From Methylorubrum zatmanii (GTDB taxonomy: Bacteria > Pseudomonadota > Alphaproteobacteria > Rhizobiales > Beijerinckiaceae), in NCBI RefSeq assembly GCF_014845115.1, contig NZ_NKUI01000041.1, positions 33,467 through 97,466 on the forward strand: 64,000 nt of DNA, given 5' to 3'. The notes beneath the pieces were generated by a model, which searched no databases, was not told the DNA's origin, and worked only from the letters and a program-made list of their open reading frames with translations. Both the position numbers and the translations under genes were made by a program. Below, piece by piece: positions 1-9,383 of this stretch (positions within the stretch are counted from its first letter, which is position 1; the number at the start of each line of letters is the position of its first letter).

Positions 1-349
1 GGGCGCGATAGGCCTCCCAGCCGACCCGGTAAGCGACGCCGTCCTGGCCGATGAAATCGACCTCGGCGAAGCCGGCGCCCGCGCCCCGGCGCAGGATTGC
101 CCGGCCGTCGCTGGCGCTCAGCGCCTCGCCACCGGGATCGGGCACGTCCTCCCGGCGCCCGACCGCGACGCGGGGATAGCGGCCGTAGAGGGCGAGGCAG
201 AGGGCGTCGAGAATCGTCGACTTGCCGGCCCCGGTCTCGCCGGTGATGGCGAAGAGCCCGGTGGCCCCGAGGGGCTCGGCGGCGAGATCGACCGAGAAGG
301 GCGCGGCGAGGCTCGCGAGATTCTCGCCACGGATCGCGAGGATGCGCAT
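1..349 (-). CDS. sbcC: Exonuclease SbcC, N-terminal part (runs off window)
   Basis: This is the beginning of the large ATPase subunit of the SbcCD DNA nuclease, which processes hairpins and DNA ends in recombination and repair. The visible N-terminal ~116 residues open with MRILAIRGENLASL, followed by the Walker A motif GETGAGKST and DALCLALYG, the usual start of SbcC/Rad50-family ABC ATPases. The coiled coil, zinc hook and C-terminal ATPase half lie outside the window. The ATG at 349 lies 10 bases after the sbcD stop on the same strand, so sbcD-sbcC form an operon in the usual order. Family assignment is firm because of the SbcD neighbour and motif; nothing can be said about the rest of the protein. 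Confidence 0.9.
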   Translation of the reverse strand, partial: MRILAIRGENLASLAAPFSVDLAAEPLGATGLFAITGETGAGKSTILDALCLALYGRYPRVAVGRREDVPDPGGEALSASDGRAILRRGAGAGFAEVDFIGQDGVAYRVGWEAYRA

Positions 350-359
350 TCCGTGCCCC

Positions 360-1619
360 TCAGGCCTCGGCTCGGGCGCGATGGAACACCTCGAGATGGG
401 CGGGCTCGGGATCCTCGTCCCACTTGGCGCGGTAGGCGAGGCGGAACAGCTCCTCCGGGTCGCGCTCGGACAGCCGGGGCGGCGGGGCCGCCGTCTCGGC
501 GATCTCGATTGCCGCCCGCGCCGGCACCGTCACCCGCACATCCACCACGCGCACCGGGAACCCTTCGGCGATGCGGTCGACCTCGGCCCGGTAGCCCGGC
601 AGCAAGCCCTCCCGGGACAGGCGGATCTGGATGTAGGGCCGGGCCTCCGGAGGCAAGTCGGGGTCGAGGGCGAGGGCGGCGAGATGGTCGCCGAGATCGG
701 CGAGGGGCATGTCGCCCGAGGCAGGCAGACGCAGGAAGGGCAGGGGACGGGCGATCTCGATATGCTCGATCTCCGCCGCGCCTGTGCCGAGGGTGACCAG
801 GGTGACGCCGTGGCGATAGGGCTGCTCCGCCGCCGAGAGCGGGATCAGCGATCCGCAATAGCGCACCTGCCCGCCGCCGAGCCCCTGCGCCCGGTGCAGA
901 TGGCCGAGGGCGACGTAGCGCGCCTCCTCCGGGAACACATCCGCCGGCACGGCGTGTTCGCCGCCGACGAGGATGCGCCGCTCCGCGCCCTCCGATTCGA
1001 GGCCGCCCGCCACGTGCAGGTGCCCGGTGACGAGGAGCGGCAGGCCGGCGAGGCGCGGCCGGGCCGCCTCGAAGAGCTGGCCGTAGAGGTCGCGCACCGC
1101 CCGCACGATGGGGGAGGTCTCGCCGACGCGCCCCTCCTTGCCGAGAGAGGAGAGGGGCGGCAGGCAGGCGGCGGTGGGATAGGACACGGCCAGCACCTGC
1201 GCCGCCACCTCGCCATCGGCGGTGCGCACAGGCACGAGATGTCGGTCGAGGTCGATGGCTCCGTCCCGGCGGCGGACATTGCCGACCACGTGGACGCCGA
1301 TGGCTTCGAGCAGGGGGCGCGGCGCTTCCAGCCGTCCGGCGGCGTCGTGATTGCCGGCGGTGATGACGATGGTCATGGCCGGGCGCGCCGCGTGGAGCCG
1401 CGCCATCAGCGCGTAGAAGCGCGCCTGCGATTCGCCGGATGGATTCTGGCTGTCGAACACATCGCCCGCCACCACGAGGGCATCGACCTCGCGCTCGACG
1501 ACGATGCGCTCCAGGCAGGCGAACACGGCGTCGTGCTCGCGCTCACGGGAGAAGCCGCGCAGGGTCTGGCCGATATGCCAGTCGCCCGTGTGAAGGACGC
1601 GGATCACTGGGAACGCCAC
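360..1619 (-). CDS. sbcD: Exonuclease SbcD, nuclease subunit
   Basis: Metallophosphoesterase subunit of the SbcCD Mn-dependent nuclease. All calcineurin-type metal motifs are present: HTGDWHIG near residue 10, AGDVFD, TAGNHD, TGHLHVAGG and GHLHRAQG. The C-terminal ~130 residues form the typical capping/SbcC-binding region. The length (419 residues) is normal. The frame opens with GTG; a second GTG four codons later (VIRVLHTGDW) is an equally possible start and matches many homologues better. It is the upstream gene of an sbcD-sbcC operon. The upstream stretch 1620-1742 carries no recognisable gene. Confidence 0.93.
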   Translation of the reverse strand: MAFPVIRVLHTGDWHIGQTLRGFSREREHDAVFACLERIVVEREVDALVVAGDVFDSQNPSGESQARFYALMARLHAARPAMTIVITAGNHDAAGRLEAPRPLLEAIGVHVVGNVRRRDGAIDLDRHLVPVRTADGEVAAQVLAVSYPTAACLPPLSSLGKEGRVGETSPIVRAVRDLYGQLFEAARPRLAGLPLLVTGHLHVAGGLESEGAERRILVGGEHAVPADVFPEEARYVALGHLHRAQGLGGGQVRYCGSLIPLSAAEQPYRHGVTLVTLGTGAAEIEHIEIARPLPFLRLPASGDMPLADLGDHLAALALDPDLPPEARPYIQIRLSREGLLPGYRAEVDRIAEGFPVRVVDVRVTVPARAAIEIAETAAPPPRLSERDPEELFRLAYRAKWDEDPEPAHLEVFHRARAEA

Positions 1620-1742
1620 TCACCCAAACCTGGATGGCCGTCATGGCCGCCCGGAGCGCGGGGTTCTAGCGGTTTACGCAGCCGGCTTCGAGGGGCGCCG
1701 CGCCGGCGCCCCGGAATTGGCTGTGGCTTGTGGCGTCCAGGT

Positions 1743-1991
1743 TCAGTGGCAGACGGTGACCGTCTTCACCAACCAACCCTCATCGGCCTGCCAGAGCTTG
1801 CGCCGCACCCGGCTGCAATTGGCGGGCTCGGCGGCGGTCCATGCGGTTTTCGGGCCGGTCACGACAGTCTGCGCGGCGGAGGGTTCCGCCGAACGTGAAG
1901 ACGAAGACTTGCCGGCAGCCTCGGCGCCGCCAAGTGGCAAGAGGGCGAGGCAGAGGGTTCCGAGCGAGAGGCGGAGAAGCGAAGCGCGCAA
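1743..1991 (-). CDS. Small secreted protein, hypothetical
   Basis: An 82-residue protein I do not recognise. Residues 1-25 look like a Sec signal peptide (basic MRASLLR, hydrophobic LGTLCLALLPL, cleavage after AEA), leaving a ~55-residue mature part rich in Ser and Lys with two cysteines near the end (ANCSR and TVCH) that could form a disulfide. The only in-frame initiator is a TTG without a clear Shine-Dalgarno site, which is the main reason for doubt. It is divergent from the L,D-transpeptidase gene and may also be an envelope protein, but that is inference. Confidence 0.5.
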   Translation of the reverse strand: MRASLLRLSLGTLCLALLPLGGAEAAGKSSSSRSAEPSAAQTVVTGPKTAWTAAEPANCSRVRRKLWQADEGWLVKTVTVCH

Positions 1992-2331
1992 GGGGAGGGG
2001 TCCGTGGTCGGGGCCGAACGGTCAGGCTTGATCTAGGGATCGGCCCTCCCAATGCAATCGCCGCTCGCCACAATTCGCCACGCCATCCGCACATTTTTTG
2101 CGAAATCGTTAAAGCCGCGCTTCGAACGCATGGCGGCCGCGCGTGTAACCTATTGGACACAATGTTCGCACACTTGTCGGTGCAAGGCCGGTGACCATCC
2201 GGTCCGGCCCTGACGCCCGTTCACTTCCTTGCTAGGGAGCAAGCGGGGCAGTTCAGCCGGCCCGGACGATCGTGACCGTCGTCCCGCATTTCGGAGACGC
2301 TCCCGGTCCGGCCCATTCGATCGAGCGATCC
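1992..2331. other. 340-bp divergent intergenic region
   Basis: This gap separates the small secreted protein (minus) from the L,D-transpeptidase (plus) and should hold both promoters. The middle (about 2090-2170) is less G+C-rich than its surroundings. I see no RNA gene or convincing further reading frame here. Confidence 0.5.
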
Positions 2332-3249
2332 ATGTCTAGTCAGAACCGCCGTACGCTTCTTCTCGGGGCCGCGACCAGCCTCGGGTTGGCCATCCTGCCG
2401 GGCCGTGTCCTCGCCCAAACCTTCGACGGGTTCGACGACGACCGCCTCTACCAGGACACCAACGGCAACCTGTTCCGCCGCCGCGGCGGACAATACGTTC
2501 CCTATAACGGCCGGGTCAGCAACGGCCGCCCGGTACCGGATGCCGAGGGCGACCTCGACGCGGAGGCCTACGCCCGGCGCCGTGCCCAGCGCTACGGCGA
2601 GCAGCCCGCCGCCGAGGCGCCGAACCAGACCCCGCGTCAGCAGCAGGCCGGCTATCCGGTGCCGCCGCAGGAGCCGGATAACGGCCCGATCGATTACGCC
2701 CGCGCCTATGCGGCCATCACCAACGAACCGTTCCCGGTCGCGGCGATTCCCTACAAGAAGTTCAACCAGACCTATCTGCGTCAGGAAGTCGATTTCCGCA
2801 CCACCGAGCCTCCGGGCACCATCGTGGTCGATCCCAAGGCGCACTTCCTCTACTTCGTCCTGCCCAACGGCCGGGCGCGGCGCTACGGGGTCGGTGTCGG
2901 CAAGCAGGGCTTCTCATGGTCGGGCACCGCGACCATCAACTCGAAGCAGGCTTGGCCGGATTGGTATCCGCCCAAGGAGATGATCGCCCGGCGGCCCGAT
3001 CTCGCCAGCCAGGTCGACAAGCTGCAGAGCGGCCTGGGCGTGCCCGGCGGCACCCGCAATCCGCTCGGCGCCCGCGCCATGTATCTGTGGCAGAACAACA
3101 AGGACACGCTGTTCCGCATCCACGGCACGCTGGAGCCGCAATCCATCGGCAAGAGCGTGTCCTCCGGTTGCATCCGAATGATCAACCAAGATGCCATCGA
3201 CCTGTTCAATCGCGTCGAGGTCGGCGCGCGGGTGGTGGTGCTCGGCTGA
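2332..3249 (+). CDS. L,D-transpeptidase (YkuD family), exported
   Basis: Peptidoglycan cross-linking or lipoprotein-attaching L,D-transpeptidase of the periplasm. The start at 2332 is chosen over an in-frame upstream start at 2272 because it begins the signal sequence MSSQNRRTLLLGAATSLGLA, whose twin arginine suggests Tat export; cleavage is probable after VLA. A ~130-residue linker is followed by the YkuD domain (about residues 140-305) with the active-site signature HGTLEP...SSGCIRM, where the Cys is the nucleophile and the upstream His its partner. At ~305 residues it is typical of Rhizobiales paralogues. It ends 70 bases before the S9 peptidase on the same strand. The specific substrate (3-3 cross-link or protein anchoring) cannot be told from sequence. 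Confidence 0.92.
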   Translation: MSSQNRRTLLLGAATSLGLAILPGRVLAQTFDGFDDDRLYQDTNGNLFRRRGGQYVPYNGRVSNGRPVPDAEGDLDAEAYARRRAQRYGEQPAAEAPNQTPRQQQAGYPVPPQEPDNGPIDYARAYAAITNEPFPVAAIPYKKFNQTYLRQEVDFRTTEPPGTIVVDPKAHFLYFVLPNGRARRYGVGVGKQGFSWSGTATINSKQAWPDWYPPKEMIARRPDLASQVDKLQSGLGVPGGTRNPLGARAMYLWQNNKDTLFRIHGTLEPQSIGKSVSSGCIRMINQDAIDLFNRVEVGARVVVLG

Positions 3250-3319
3250 TCCCGCTGTAGTTTCCTCGCCGGACGAGCCCGCCGCCCTGACGGAGGGGGC
3301 CGAACGCCGAGGACACATC

Positions 3320-5200
3320 ATGGTCGATCTGATTCCACGCGAGCATCTGTTCGGGAATCCGACGCGGTACGGCCATCAGATCAGCCCGGACGGGCGCCGC
3401 CTCGGCTGGGTGGCGCCCTTCGAGGGCGTGCTCAACGTCTGGTCGGCACCGATCGACGATCTCGAGGCCGCCATCCCCGTCACGACGGACACGCGGCGCG
3501 GCATCGACGCCTATGCATTCGCCTATGACGGCCGACACCTGCTCTACGTGCAGGACGCCGACGGCGACGAGAACCATCACCTCTACGCCGTCGATCTGAC
3601 GACCAACGAGCGCCGCGACCTGACGCCGATCCCCGGCATTGCCGCGGCCATCGTCGGCCTCAGCCGGATCGTGCGCGACCGCATCCTCGTCGCGATCAAC
3701 GACCGCGACCCACGCTTCCACGATCTGCACACCATCGACCTCGCCACCGGCGAGCGCCACCTCGTCGCCGAGAATCCGGGCTTCGCCGGCTTCCTGATCG
3801 ACGACCATTACGCGGTGCGTTTCGCCATCCGTAATCACCCGGACGGGTCGAGCGAGCTGCTCGCCCGCGAGGGCGACGGCTGGACATCCTGGCTGACCTT
3901 CCCGCCGGAGGATGCGCGGGTCTCGGGGGCGGACAACCTCGACGCCGCCGGCACCGCCCTGTTCTGTCGCGACAGCCGCGGCCGCGACACCGCCGCCCTG
4001 ACCCGCATCGATCTCGCCACGGGCGAGACCCGCGTCCTGGCCGCGCATGACGAGGCGGATATCGGCGCCGTGCTTCTGGACGCCGAGACCCACGAGCCGG
4101 TGGCCTATTCCGTCACCCATGCCCGCAAGAGCTGGCACGTGCTCGACCCGCGCTTCGCGGACGACTTCGCCTTCCTCGAGACGCAGGAGCTCGGAGACTG
4201 GTTTCCGGCGAGCCGCGACGAGGCCGATACGCTCTGGATCGTCGTCGCCCGCGCCGACACGCGCATCGGCGAAGCGGCGATCTACGACCGGCGTGCCAAG
4301 ACGCTCCGCTCCCTCGGCAGCGCCCGGCCCGAACTCGACGGCGCTCCCCTGGCGCCGATGAGCCCGACGATCATCCGCTCCCGCGACGGGCTCGACCTCG
4401 TCTCCTACCTCACCCGCCCGCTCGACGCGCGGGCGCCCGGCCCCCTCGTGCTGCTGGTCCATGGCGGCCCCTGGGCCCGCGACAGCTTCGGCTTCGACGG
4501 CATCCATCAATGGCTCGCCAACCGGGGCTATTCGGCGCTCAGCGTCAACTTCCGCTCCTCCACCGGATTCGGGAAGGCCTTCCTCAATGCGGGCGACGGC
4601 GAGTGGGGTCGGCGCATGGACGACGACCTCAGCGACGCCGTGGCCTGGGCGGTGTCGCAGGGCGTGGCCGATCCGGCCCGCATCGCGATCATGGGCGGCA
4701 GCTACGGCGGCTACGCCACGCTGATGGCGCTGGCCCGCAACCCGGAGGCTTACGCCTGCGGCATCGATCTGGTCGGCCCGGCCAATCTCGAAACCCTGGT
4801 GCGGACGATCCCACCCTATTGGGAGGCGATGCGGGCGCAACTCCACCGCGCCATCGGCGACCCGGACACGGAGGAGGGAATGGCGCTGATCCGGGAGCGC
4901 TCGCCGGTCTATGTCGCGGAGCGCATCCGGGCGCCGCTGCTGATCGTGCAGGGCGCCAACGACCCGCGGGTCAAGCAGGCCGAGTCCGACCAGATGGTGG
5001 CCGCGATGGAGAAGGGCGGCATCCCGGTCACCTATCTGCTCTTCCCGGACGAGGGGCACGGGCTCGTCCGCCCGGCCAACCGGCTGGCCTTCTTCGCGCG
5101 CGCGGAGGTGTTCCTGTCCCACCATCTCGGCGGGCGCTGCGAGCCGATGCGCGAGGCCGAGTCGGCGGGAACGTCGATGCAGGTGGTGCGGGAAGGCTGA
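3320..5200 (+). CDS. S9 family prolyl oligopeptidase / acylaminoacyl-peptidase-like serine peptidase
   Basis: A ~626-residue serine peptidase. The N-terminal ~370 residues form a beta-propeller of repeated [17 protein letters not shown] blades and the C-terminal ~250 an alpha/beta-hydrolase domain. The catalytic triad is visible: Ser461 in GGSYGGYA, Asp548 in GANDPRV and His580 in DEGHGL. The ATG at 3320 follows GGACACATC and gives the typical N terminus ([15 protein letters not shown]); the frame extends further upstream but overlaps the L,D-transpeptidase. No signal peptide is seen, so a cytoplasmic oligopeptide-degrading role is likely. The gene ends just before two G+C-rich hairpins that separate it from the convergent gene. 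Confidence 0.92.
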   Translation: MVDLIPREHLFGNPTRYGHQISPDGRRLGWVAPFEGVLNVWSAPIDDLEAAIPVTTDTRRGIDAYAFAYDGRHLLYVQDADGDENHHLYAVDLTTNERRDLTPIPGIAAAIVGLSRIVRDRILVAINDRDPRFHDLHTIDLATGERHLVAENPGFAGFLIDDHYAVRFAIRNHPDGSSELLAREGDGWTSWLTFPPEDARVSGADNLDAAGTALFCRDSRGRDTAALTRIDLATGETRVLAAHDEADIGAVLLDAETHEPVAYSVTHARKSWHVLDPRFADDFAFLETQELGDWFPASRDEADTLWIVVARADTRIGEAAIYDRRAKTLRSLGSARPELDGAPLAPMSPTIIRSRDGLDLVSYLTRPLDARAPGPLVLLVHGGPWARDSFGFDGIHQWLANRGYSALSVNFRSSTGFGKAFLNAGDGEWGRRMDDDLSDAVAWAVSQGVADPARIAIMGGSYGGYATLMALARNPEAYACGIDLVGPANLETLVRTIPPYWEAMRAQLHRAIGDPDTEEGMALIRERSPVYVAERIRAPLLIVQGANDPRVKQAESDQMVAAMEKGGIPVTYLLFPDEGHGLVRPANRLAFFARAEVFLSHHLGGRCEPMREAESAGTSMQVVREG

Positions 5201-5208
5201 GGTATCGT

Positions 5209-5233
5209 CTCCCTCCCCGGTCGGGGGAGGGAG
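5209..5233. terminator. G+C-rich hairpin after the S9 peptidase
   Basis: A perfect 10-bp stem (CTCCCTCCCC / GGGGAGGGAG) around a 5-base loop begins 8 bases after the peptidase stop codon. There is no T-run on either side, so it would be an atypical terminator or an mRNA 3'-end protecting structure. Confidence 0.45.
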
Positions 5234-5271
5234 AGCGGGTGCGCCCTGTCCGGCGCATATGCCTATTCGCG

Positions 5272-5295
5272 GCTCCTCCCCTCTCGGGGAGGAGC
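5272..5295. terminator. Second G+C-rich hairpin between convergent genes
   Basis: A perfect 10-bp stem (GCTCCTCCCC / GGGGAGGAGC) with loop TCTC, 29 bases before the stop of the convergent minus-strand gene. It lies downstream of both flanking genes, so a role in ending transcription from either side is plausible; it lacks a strong T-run. Confidence 0.45.
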
Positions 5296-5324
5296 GTATC
5301 TTGAGCGGCCGTGGGCCGGATCGC

Positions 5325-5678
5325 TCAGGCGTCGAGGGTCTCGTCGTCCTCGTCGTCGATGTCCACGAGGAAGACGATGTCGGCCTCGTCCTCTTCCTCG
5401 TCATCCGCGCCGCTGGCGGCATCGGCGGCGTGATGGTCGTCGGCCTCGAAATCGCCCTCGCCGTCATCGGCGGCCAGCGCGTCCTCGAACTCCTCGATCT
5501 CGTCCTCCGAGGCCTTGCGGATGACGAGTTCCGAGGTGCCGTTCCAGATCGGCTTGCCGGCGGTGGTGAGGCTGCGGATGTCTTCCTTGAAGCCGTCGCA
5601 GGTGAACAGGTCGCGGGCGGTCGCCTCGTCGCCGTTGATGACCGCGATCGCCGTGCCGTCGATCTCGAGCGTGAACAT
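5325..5678 (-). CDS. Hypothetical protein with acidic C-terminal tail
   Basis: A 117-residue protein. The first ~65 residues (MFTLEIDGTAIAVINGDEATARDLF...) look like a compact folded domain. The last ~50 are almost entirely Asp, Glu and Ala (long D/E runs ending DIDDEDDETLDA), an acidic disordered tail as found in nucleic-acid mimics or protein chaperones. I do not recognise the family. The ATG at 5678 is preferred because GAGG sits 9 bases upstream; another ATG lies three codons earlier at 5687. It is monocistronic, convergent with the S9 peptidase. Confidence 0.7.
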   Translation of the reverse strand: MFTLEIDGTAIAVINGDEATARDLFTCDGFKEDIRSLTTAGKPIWNGTSELVIRKASEDEIEEFEDALAADDGEGDFEADDHHAADAASGADDEEEDEADIVFLVDIDDEDDETLDA

Positions 5679-5873
5679 CGGGAACATCCTCGGAGAGGGA
5701 TAAAGAGCCACGCGCCGACGCGCCGCGTCCCGCGGGGAACCGCGACCGGTTTGGCCGGGTTCGGCGGCGCTTGTAGGCTGCCGGCACCGGATTCGTCGAT
5801 GGGCCACGGGCGAGTTTCGCGCTCTGGCCGCGCGAACCGCCCGCTGAACGTCCCGTCGGCCTCGGTTCGACGG

Positions 5874-6908
5874 CTACGTGCCGCTGCTGCCGCGGGCGAT
5901 GGCCCGCTTCACCACACCCTGCACCTCGCTGTTCGACAGGAACAGGTCGTGGTTGAACAGGCCGCCGCCGTAATCCGAGGCATCGGCGACGCGCACGCCC
6001 AGTTCCTCCAGGCGCTTGCGGTCGGCGGCGCCGGCGCGGACCACGCCCCCCGCGATGGCCCCGGAGATCTCGAGGGCCCGGTCGTTGGTCGCCGAGATGA
6101 CGGTGATGCGCTTGGCGTCCGGCCCCAGGCGCTCGACGCCGTTGGCAAAGAGGTCGATGTCGATGTCGGGCGCGGCCAGAACCACCGCGCCGATCCGGGC
6201 GACGGCCGCCTCGCCGGCCTCGACCCGCAACATGCGCAGGGTTTCGAGGGTCAGGAGCGTGCCCATGGAATGGGCGACGATATGGATGCGCCCGCCGCTC
6301 GGCGTCGTGGCGAGGGTCTTCAGCAGATCCTCGAAGGCGTCGCGGGACCACAGGGCGCTCTCGCGGTCGTAGCCGTAATCGAAGGTGGCGGCGGCCGAGG
6401 GCCAGGTGAACAGGGCCGAGGCGCCCCTGAAGCGGATTCCGTCGGAGAGCATCGCGGCGCTGATCGCGGCGGATTCGAAGCTCTCGCGGTAGCCGTGGAC
6501 ATAGATCAGCACGTCGCGGCCGAAGGCGGCCTGGGCGAAGGCCGCCGCCGATCCCGGCCCGGTGGTCACCTCGCCGACGGAGCGGATGCCCCAATCGCTG
6601 CCGATCACCGACGACACCTTGCCGATCAGGGACCGGTCCGGTGCCGCCATGCGCGCCTCCGCGAAGCTGAGGCCCCGGCCGCGTTCCGAGCCGAAATAGG
6701 GCGGCTTCGGCGGGTTGCCGGAGGCCGGGCGGCGGGTGGTGGCGACGAGGAGGACCGGGCTCACATCGAGCGCCGATTGCGTCTCGGCCACCGCGCCGGT
6801 GGCGAGGCCGTCCATGACGCAGCCGGAGAGGGCGGGGGAAAGGCCGGCCGCTCCGGCAAGGCCCATCAGGCGCAGGAGGGAGCGGCGGGTCGCGTCGGAA
6901 GGCTGCAT
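5874..6908 (-). CDS. Alpha/beta hydrolase lipoprotein (DUF900-like esterase)
   Basis: A 344-residue exported hydrolase. The N terminus carries an Arg-Arg signal (TRRSLLRLMGLAG) ending in the lipobox LSGC, so it should be a lipid-anchored envelope protein. The body has the DUF900 pattern: VLLVATTRRPA..., YVHGYRESFESAA and the nucleophile elbow AHSMGT. A downstream Asp region (APDIDIDLF) and a terminal His (LFNHDLFLSN) complete a plausible triad. The ATG at 6908 is used because it begins the signal peptide; the same frame stays open upstream only by running antisense to meaB. Natural substrate unknown. Confidence 0.87.
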   Translation of the reverse strand: MQPSDATRRSLLRLMGLAGAAGLSPALSGCVMDGLATGAVAETQSALDVSPVLLVATTRRPASGNPPKPPYFGSERGRGLSFAEARMAAPDRSLIGKVSSVIGSDWGIRSVGEVTTGPGSAAAFAQAAFGRDVLIYVHGYRESFESAAISAAMLSDGIRFRGASALFTWPSAAATFDYGYDRESALWSRDAFEDLLKTLATTPSGGRIHIVAHSMGTLLTLETLRMLRVEAGEAAVARIGAVVLAAPDIDIDLFANGVERLGPDAKRITVISATNDRALEISGAIAGGVVRAGAADRKRLEELGVRVADASDYGGGLFNHDLFLSNSEVQGVVKRAIARGSSGT

Positions 6909-7052
6909 GGCCGTTATGGTCCCCGGAAAATCCCGTGGCGGTGGCAAGCCGGCACGGGGCGTCCCTCCTTCGCGTAGGATCTTGGCCGTGGCGGGGCACG
7001 AATGGGATTTTGAGCACTCGACGCCCGGCCCCGGCCCCGGCATGAAGGGGCC

Positions 7053-8042
7053 ATGAGCGCGACCCTCCCCGACATGGATCACATCCGCGAGCGTCTTCTG
7101 GCCGGCGACCGAGCGGCCCTGGCCCGCGCCATCACGCTCGCCGAGTCGCGCCGGGCCGATCATCGGGCGGCGGTGCGCGACCTGATCGATGCGGTGCTGC
7201 CGCAAACGGGCCGAGCGATCCGGGTCGGCATCACCGGCGTGCCGGGGGTGGGCAAGTCGACCACCATCGACGCCCTCGGCTCGCTCCTCACGCAAGCCGG
7301 GCACAAGGTGGCGGTGCTGGCCGTCGATCCGTCCTCGACCCGCACCGGCGGTTCGATCCTCGGCGACAAGACGCGGATGGCGCGGCTCGCCATCGACCGC
7401 AACGCCTTCATCCGGCCCTCGCCCTCCTCGGGCACCCTCGGCGGCGTCGCCGCCAAGACCCGCGAAACCATGCTGCTGTGCGAGGCGGCGGGCTTCGACG
7501 TGATCCTCGTCGAGACGGTCGGCGTCGGCCAGTCCGAGACGGCGGTGGCCGACCTCACCGATTTCTTCCTCGTGCTGATGCTGCCGGGGGCCGGCGACGA
7601 GCTTCAGGGCATCAAGAAGGGCATCCTCGAACTCGCCGACATGATCGCGGTCAACAAGGCCGACGATGGCGAGGGCGAGCGCCGCGCCAATGCCGCGGCG
7701 TCCGAGTACCGCGCGGCGCTCCACATCCTGACGCCGCCTTCCGCCACCTGGACGCCGCCGGTGGTCACCATCTCAGGCCTGCACGGCAAGGGCCTCGACG
7801 CCCTGTGGAGCCGGATCGAGGATCACCGCGCCAAGCTGACCGCGACCGGCGAGATCGCGCGGAAGCGGCGGGAGCAGGATGTGAAGTGGATGTGGGCCCT
7901 GGTCCACGAGCGGCTGCACCAGCGCCTCGTCGGCAGCGCCGAGATCCGCAAGGCCACCGCCGAGGCGGAGAAATCCGTTGCCGCCGGCACGCATTCGCCC
8001 GCCGCCGGAGCCGATGCCATCGCGACCCTGATCGGGTTGTGA
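7053..8042 (+). CDS. meaB: MeaB, GTPase chaperone of B12-dependent acyl-CoA mutase
   Basis: G3E-family P-loop GTPase that loads and protects adenosylcobalamin mutases (methylmalonyl-/ethylmalonyl-CoA mutase). In order: Walker A GVPGVGKST (around residue 65), the DPSSTRTGGSILGDKTRM switch region, ETVGVGQSE, the base-recognition motif NKAD, and a C-terminal dimerisation arm. Its 329 residues are normal for MeaB/ArgK proteins. The stop overlaps the start of the pyroglutamyl-peptidase-like gene (GTGA), showing translational coupling. The mutase it should serve, MeaA/Ecm, is encoded 3 kb downstream on the other strand, so ethylmalonyl-CoA pathway genes lie near each other without being one operon. 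Confidence 0.96.
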   Translation: MSATLPDMDHIRERLLAGDRAALARAITLAESRRADHRAAVRDLIDAVLPQTGRAIRVGITGVPGVGKSTTIDALGSLLTQAGHKVAVLAVDPSSTRTGGSILGDKTRMARLAIDRNAFIRPSPSSGTLGGVAAKTRETMLLCEAAGFDVILVETVGVGQSETAVADLTDFFLVLMLPGAGDELQGIKKGILELADMIAVNKADDGEGERRANAAASEYRAALHILTPPSATWTPPVVTISGLHGKGLDALWSRIEDHRAKLTATGEIARKRREQDVKWMWALVHERLHQRLVGSAEIRKATAEAEKSVAAGTHSPAAGADAIATLIGL

Positions 8043-8722
8043 ACCGTCTGCTGATCACGGGCTTCGGCCCGTTTCCCGGCGTTCCCGACAATCCGAGCGG
8101 GCGGCTGGCCCGCCGGCTCGCGACTCTGCCGCGCCTGCGTCTGATTCTGGGGCACCGGCCGGATTGCCTCGTGCTCGACACACGCTACGGCGCCCTCGAG
8201 ACACACCTCGCCCCGGCCTTGGCGCGGGAACCACTCGCCGTGCTGATGATCGGTGTGGCGGCGCGCCGCCGCCGGGTCTGCGTCGAGAGCCGCGCGGTCA
8301 ACCGGGTAAGCCGGCTGTTTCCCGATGCGGGCGGCATGGTCGGGCGGCGATTCGCCCTCGATCCCGGGGGGCCGGCCCAAAGGTGGAGTCCGGCGGCTCT
8401 GCCGGTCCGCGCGGCGCTGAGACGGGCCGGTCTCGCCGCCGCGCCGTCGCGGGATGCCGGCCGCTATCTCTGCAACGCCTCCTATTTCCGCGCGCTGGAG
8501 AAGGGGCACCCGGTGGTCTTCCTCCACATCCCGATGCCGCCGCGTACCAAGCGCAGGACAGACGGGGGAGGGCGCCGCCGGCCGGTTCTCGACCTGTGGG
8601 CGGAGGCGTTCGCGGAAGCGGCGCGGGTGCTCGCCCTGCGAGGCAGGGCGAGAGCTGAGAGCGCTTTCCGCCGAAGCGGAGACCGGTTCGGCGCGAGAAA
8701 GCGCGTCTCAACAAGGGCCTAG
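8039..8722 (+). CDS. Pyroglutamyl-peptidase I-like protein (C15)
   Basis: A 227-residue relative of pyroglutamyl peptidase I, which removes N-terminal pyroglutamate from peptides. The family N terminus LLITGFGPFPGVPDNPS is clear. The catalytic Cys lies in YLCNASYF and the His in VFLHIPMPP; the Glu region near GVAARRRRVCVESRAVN is less standard. The GTG start overlaps the meaB stop by four bases, so the two are coupled. The last ~30 residues (Arg/Ser rich) look like an unstructured extension. Whether it is an active peptidase is uncertain; Rhizobiales carry several such divergent members. Confidence 0.82.
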   Translation: MNRLLITGFGPFPGVPDNPSGRLARRLATLPRLRLILGHRPDCLVLDTRYGALETHLAPALAREPLAVLMIGVAARRRRVCVESRAVNRVSRLFPDAGGMVGRRFALDPGGPAQRWSPAALPVRAALRRAGLAAAPSRDAGRYLCNASYFRALEKGHPVVFLHIPMPPRTKRRTDGGGRRRPVLDLWAEAFAEAARVLALRGRARAESAFRRSGDRFGARKRVSTRA

Positions 8723-8777
8723 AACCGTGCCCGCTTGCAACGCGGTCGGGCCCGGCTCTCAAGGCGGCTGAGGCCCA

Positions 8778-9383
8778 TCAGGCCCATTCGCGCTGGGCGA
8801 GCTTCGCCTCGTAGGCCTCGATGGCCGCAGCCTTCTGGTCGAGGGTGAGTCCGATCTCGTCGAGGCCGTTCAGCAGGTTGTGCTTGCGCCCCTCGTCGAT
8901 GTCGAAATGCAGGGTGCCGCCGTCCGGACCCTTGATGGTTTGAGCCGCCAGATCGATCGTCAGCGTCGCGTTGGCGCCGCGCTCGGCGTCCTGGAACAGC
9001 TTCTCCAGATCTTCGGGCGAGACGACGATGGCGAGGATGCCGTTCTTGGCGCAGTTGTTGAAGAAGATGTCGGCGAAGCTCGTGGAGATCACGCAGCGGA
9101 TACCGAAATCGGCCAGCGCCCAGGGGGCGTGCTCGCGCGAGGAGCCGCAGCCGAAATTATCGCCTACCACCAGGATCTTGGCGTTGCGATAGGCTGGCTG
9201 GTTGAGAATGAATTCGGGATTCTCCGAGCCGTCGTCGTTGTAGCGCATCTCGGAGAACAGGCCCTTGCCGAGCCCGGTGCGCTTGATCGTCTTGAGATAC
9301 TGCTTCGGGATGATGCGGTCGGTATCGATATTGATGATCCGCATGGGCGCGGCGACGCCCTCCAGGGTCGTGAACTTTTCCAT
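8778..9383 (-). CDS. leuD: 3-isopropylmalate dehydratase small subunit
   Basis: LeuD joins LeuC to form isopropylmalate isomerase of leucine biosynthesis, in the cytoplasm. The 201-residue product starts [22 protein letters not shown] and shows the aconitase swivel-domain signatures [13 protein letters not shown] and [17 protein letters not shown], plus [10 protein letters not shown]. The ATG at 9383 is the family start; the frame can be extended upstream but without similarity. No leuC or leuB is in the window, so the leu genes are dispersed here as usual in Rhizobiales. Confidence 0.95.
   Translation of the reverse strand: MEKFTTLEGVAAPMRIINIDTDRIIPKQYLKTIKRTGLGKGLFSEMRYNDDGSENPEFILNQPAYRNAKILVVGDNFGCGSSREHAPWALADFGIRCVISTSFADIFFNNCAKNGILAIVVSPEDLEKLFQDAERGANATLTIDLAAQTIKGPDGGTLHFDIDEGRKHNLLNGLDEIGLTLDQKAAAIEAYEAKLAQREWA

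Noticed and set aside
222..1898. 558-codon plus-strand frame across sbcD
   Set aside because: Antisense shadow of sbcD, typical of G+C-rich DNA; no domain and compositionally Arg/His-rich.
3206..5467. 753-codon minus-strand frame opposite the S9 peptidase
   Set aside because: Shadow: the S9 peptidase has a full catalytic triad and family motifs, this frame has none.
6908..7724. Upstream extension of the esterase frame
   Set aside because: It would run antisense through meaB; the lipoprotein signal at 6908 is the right start.
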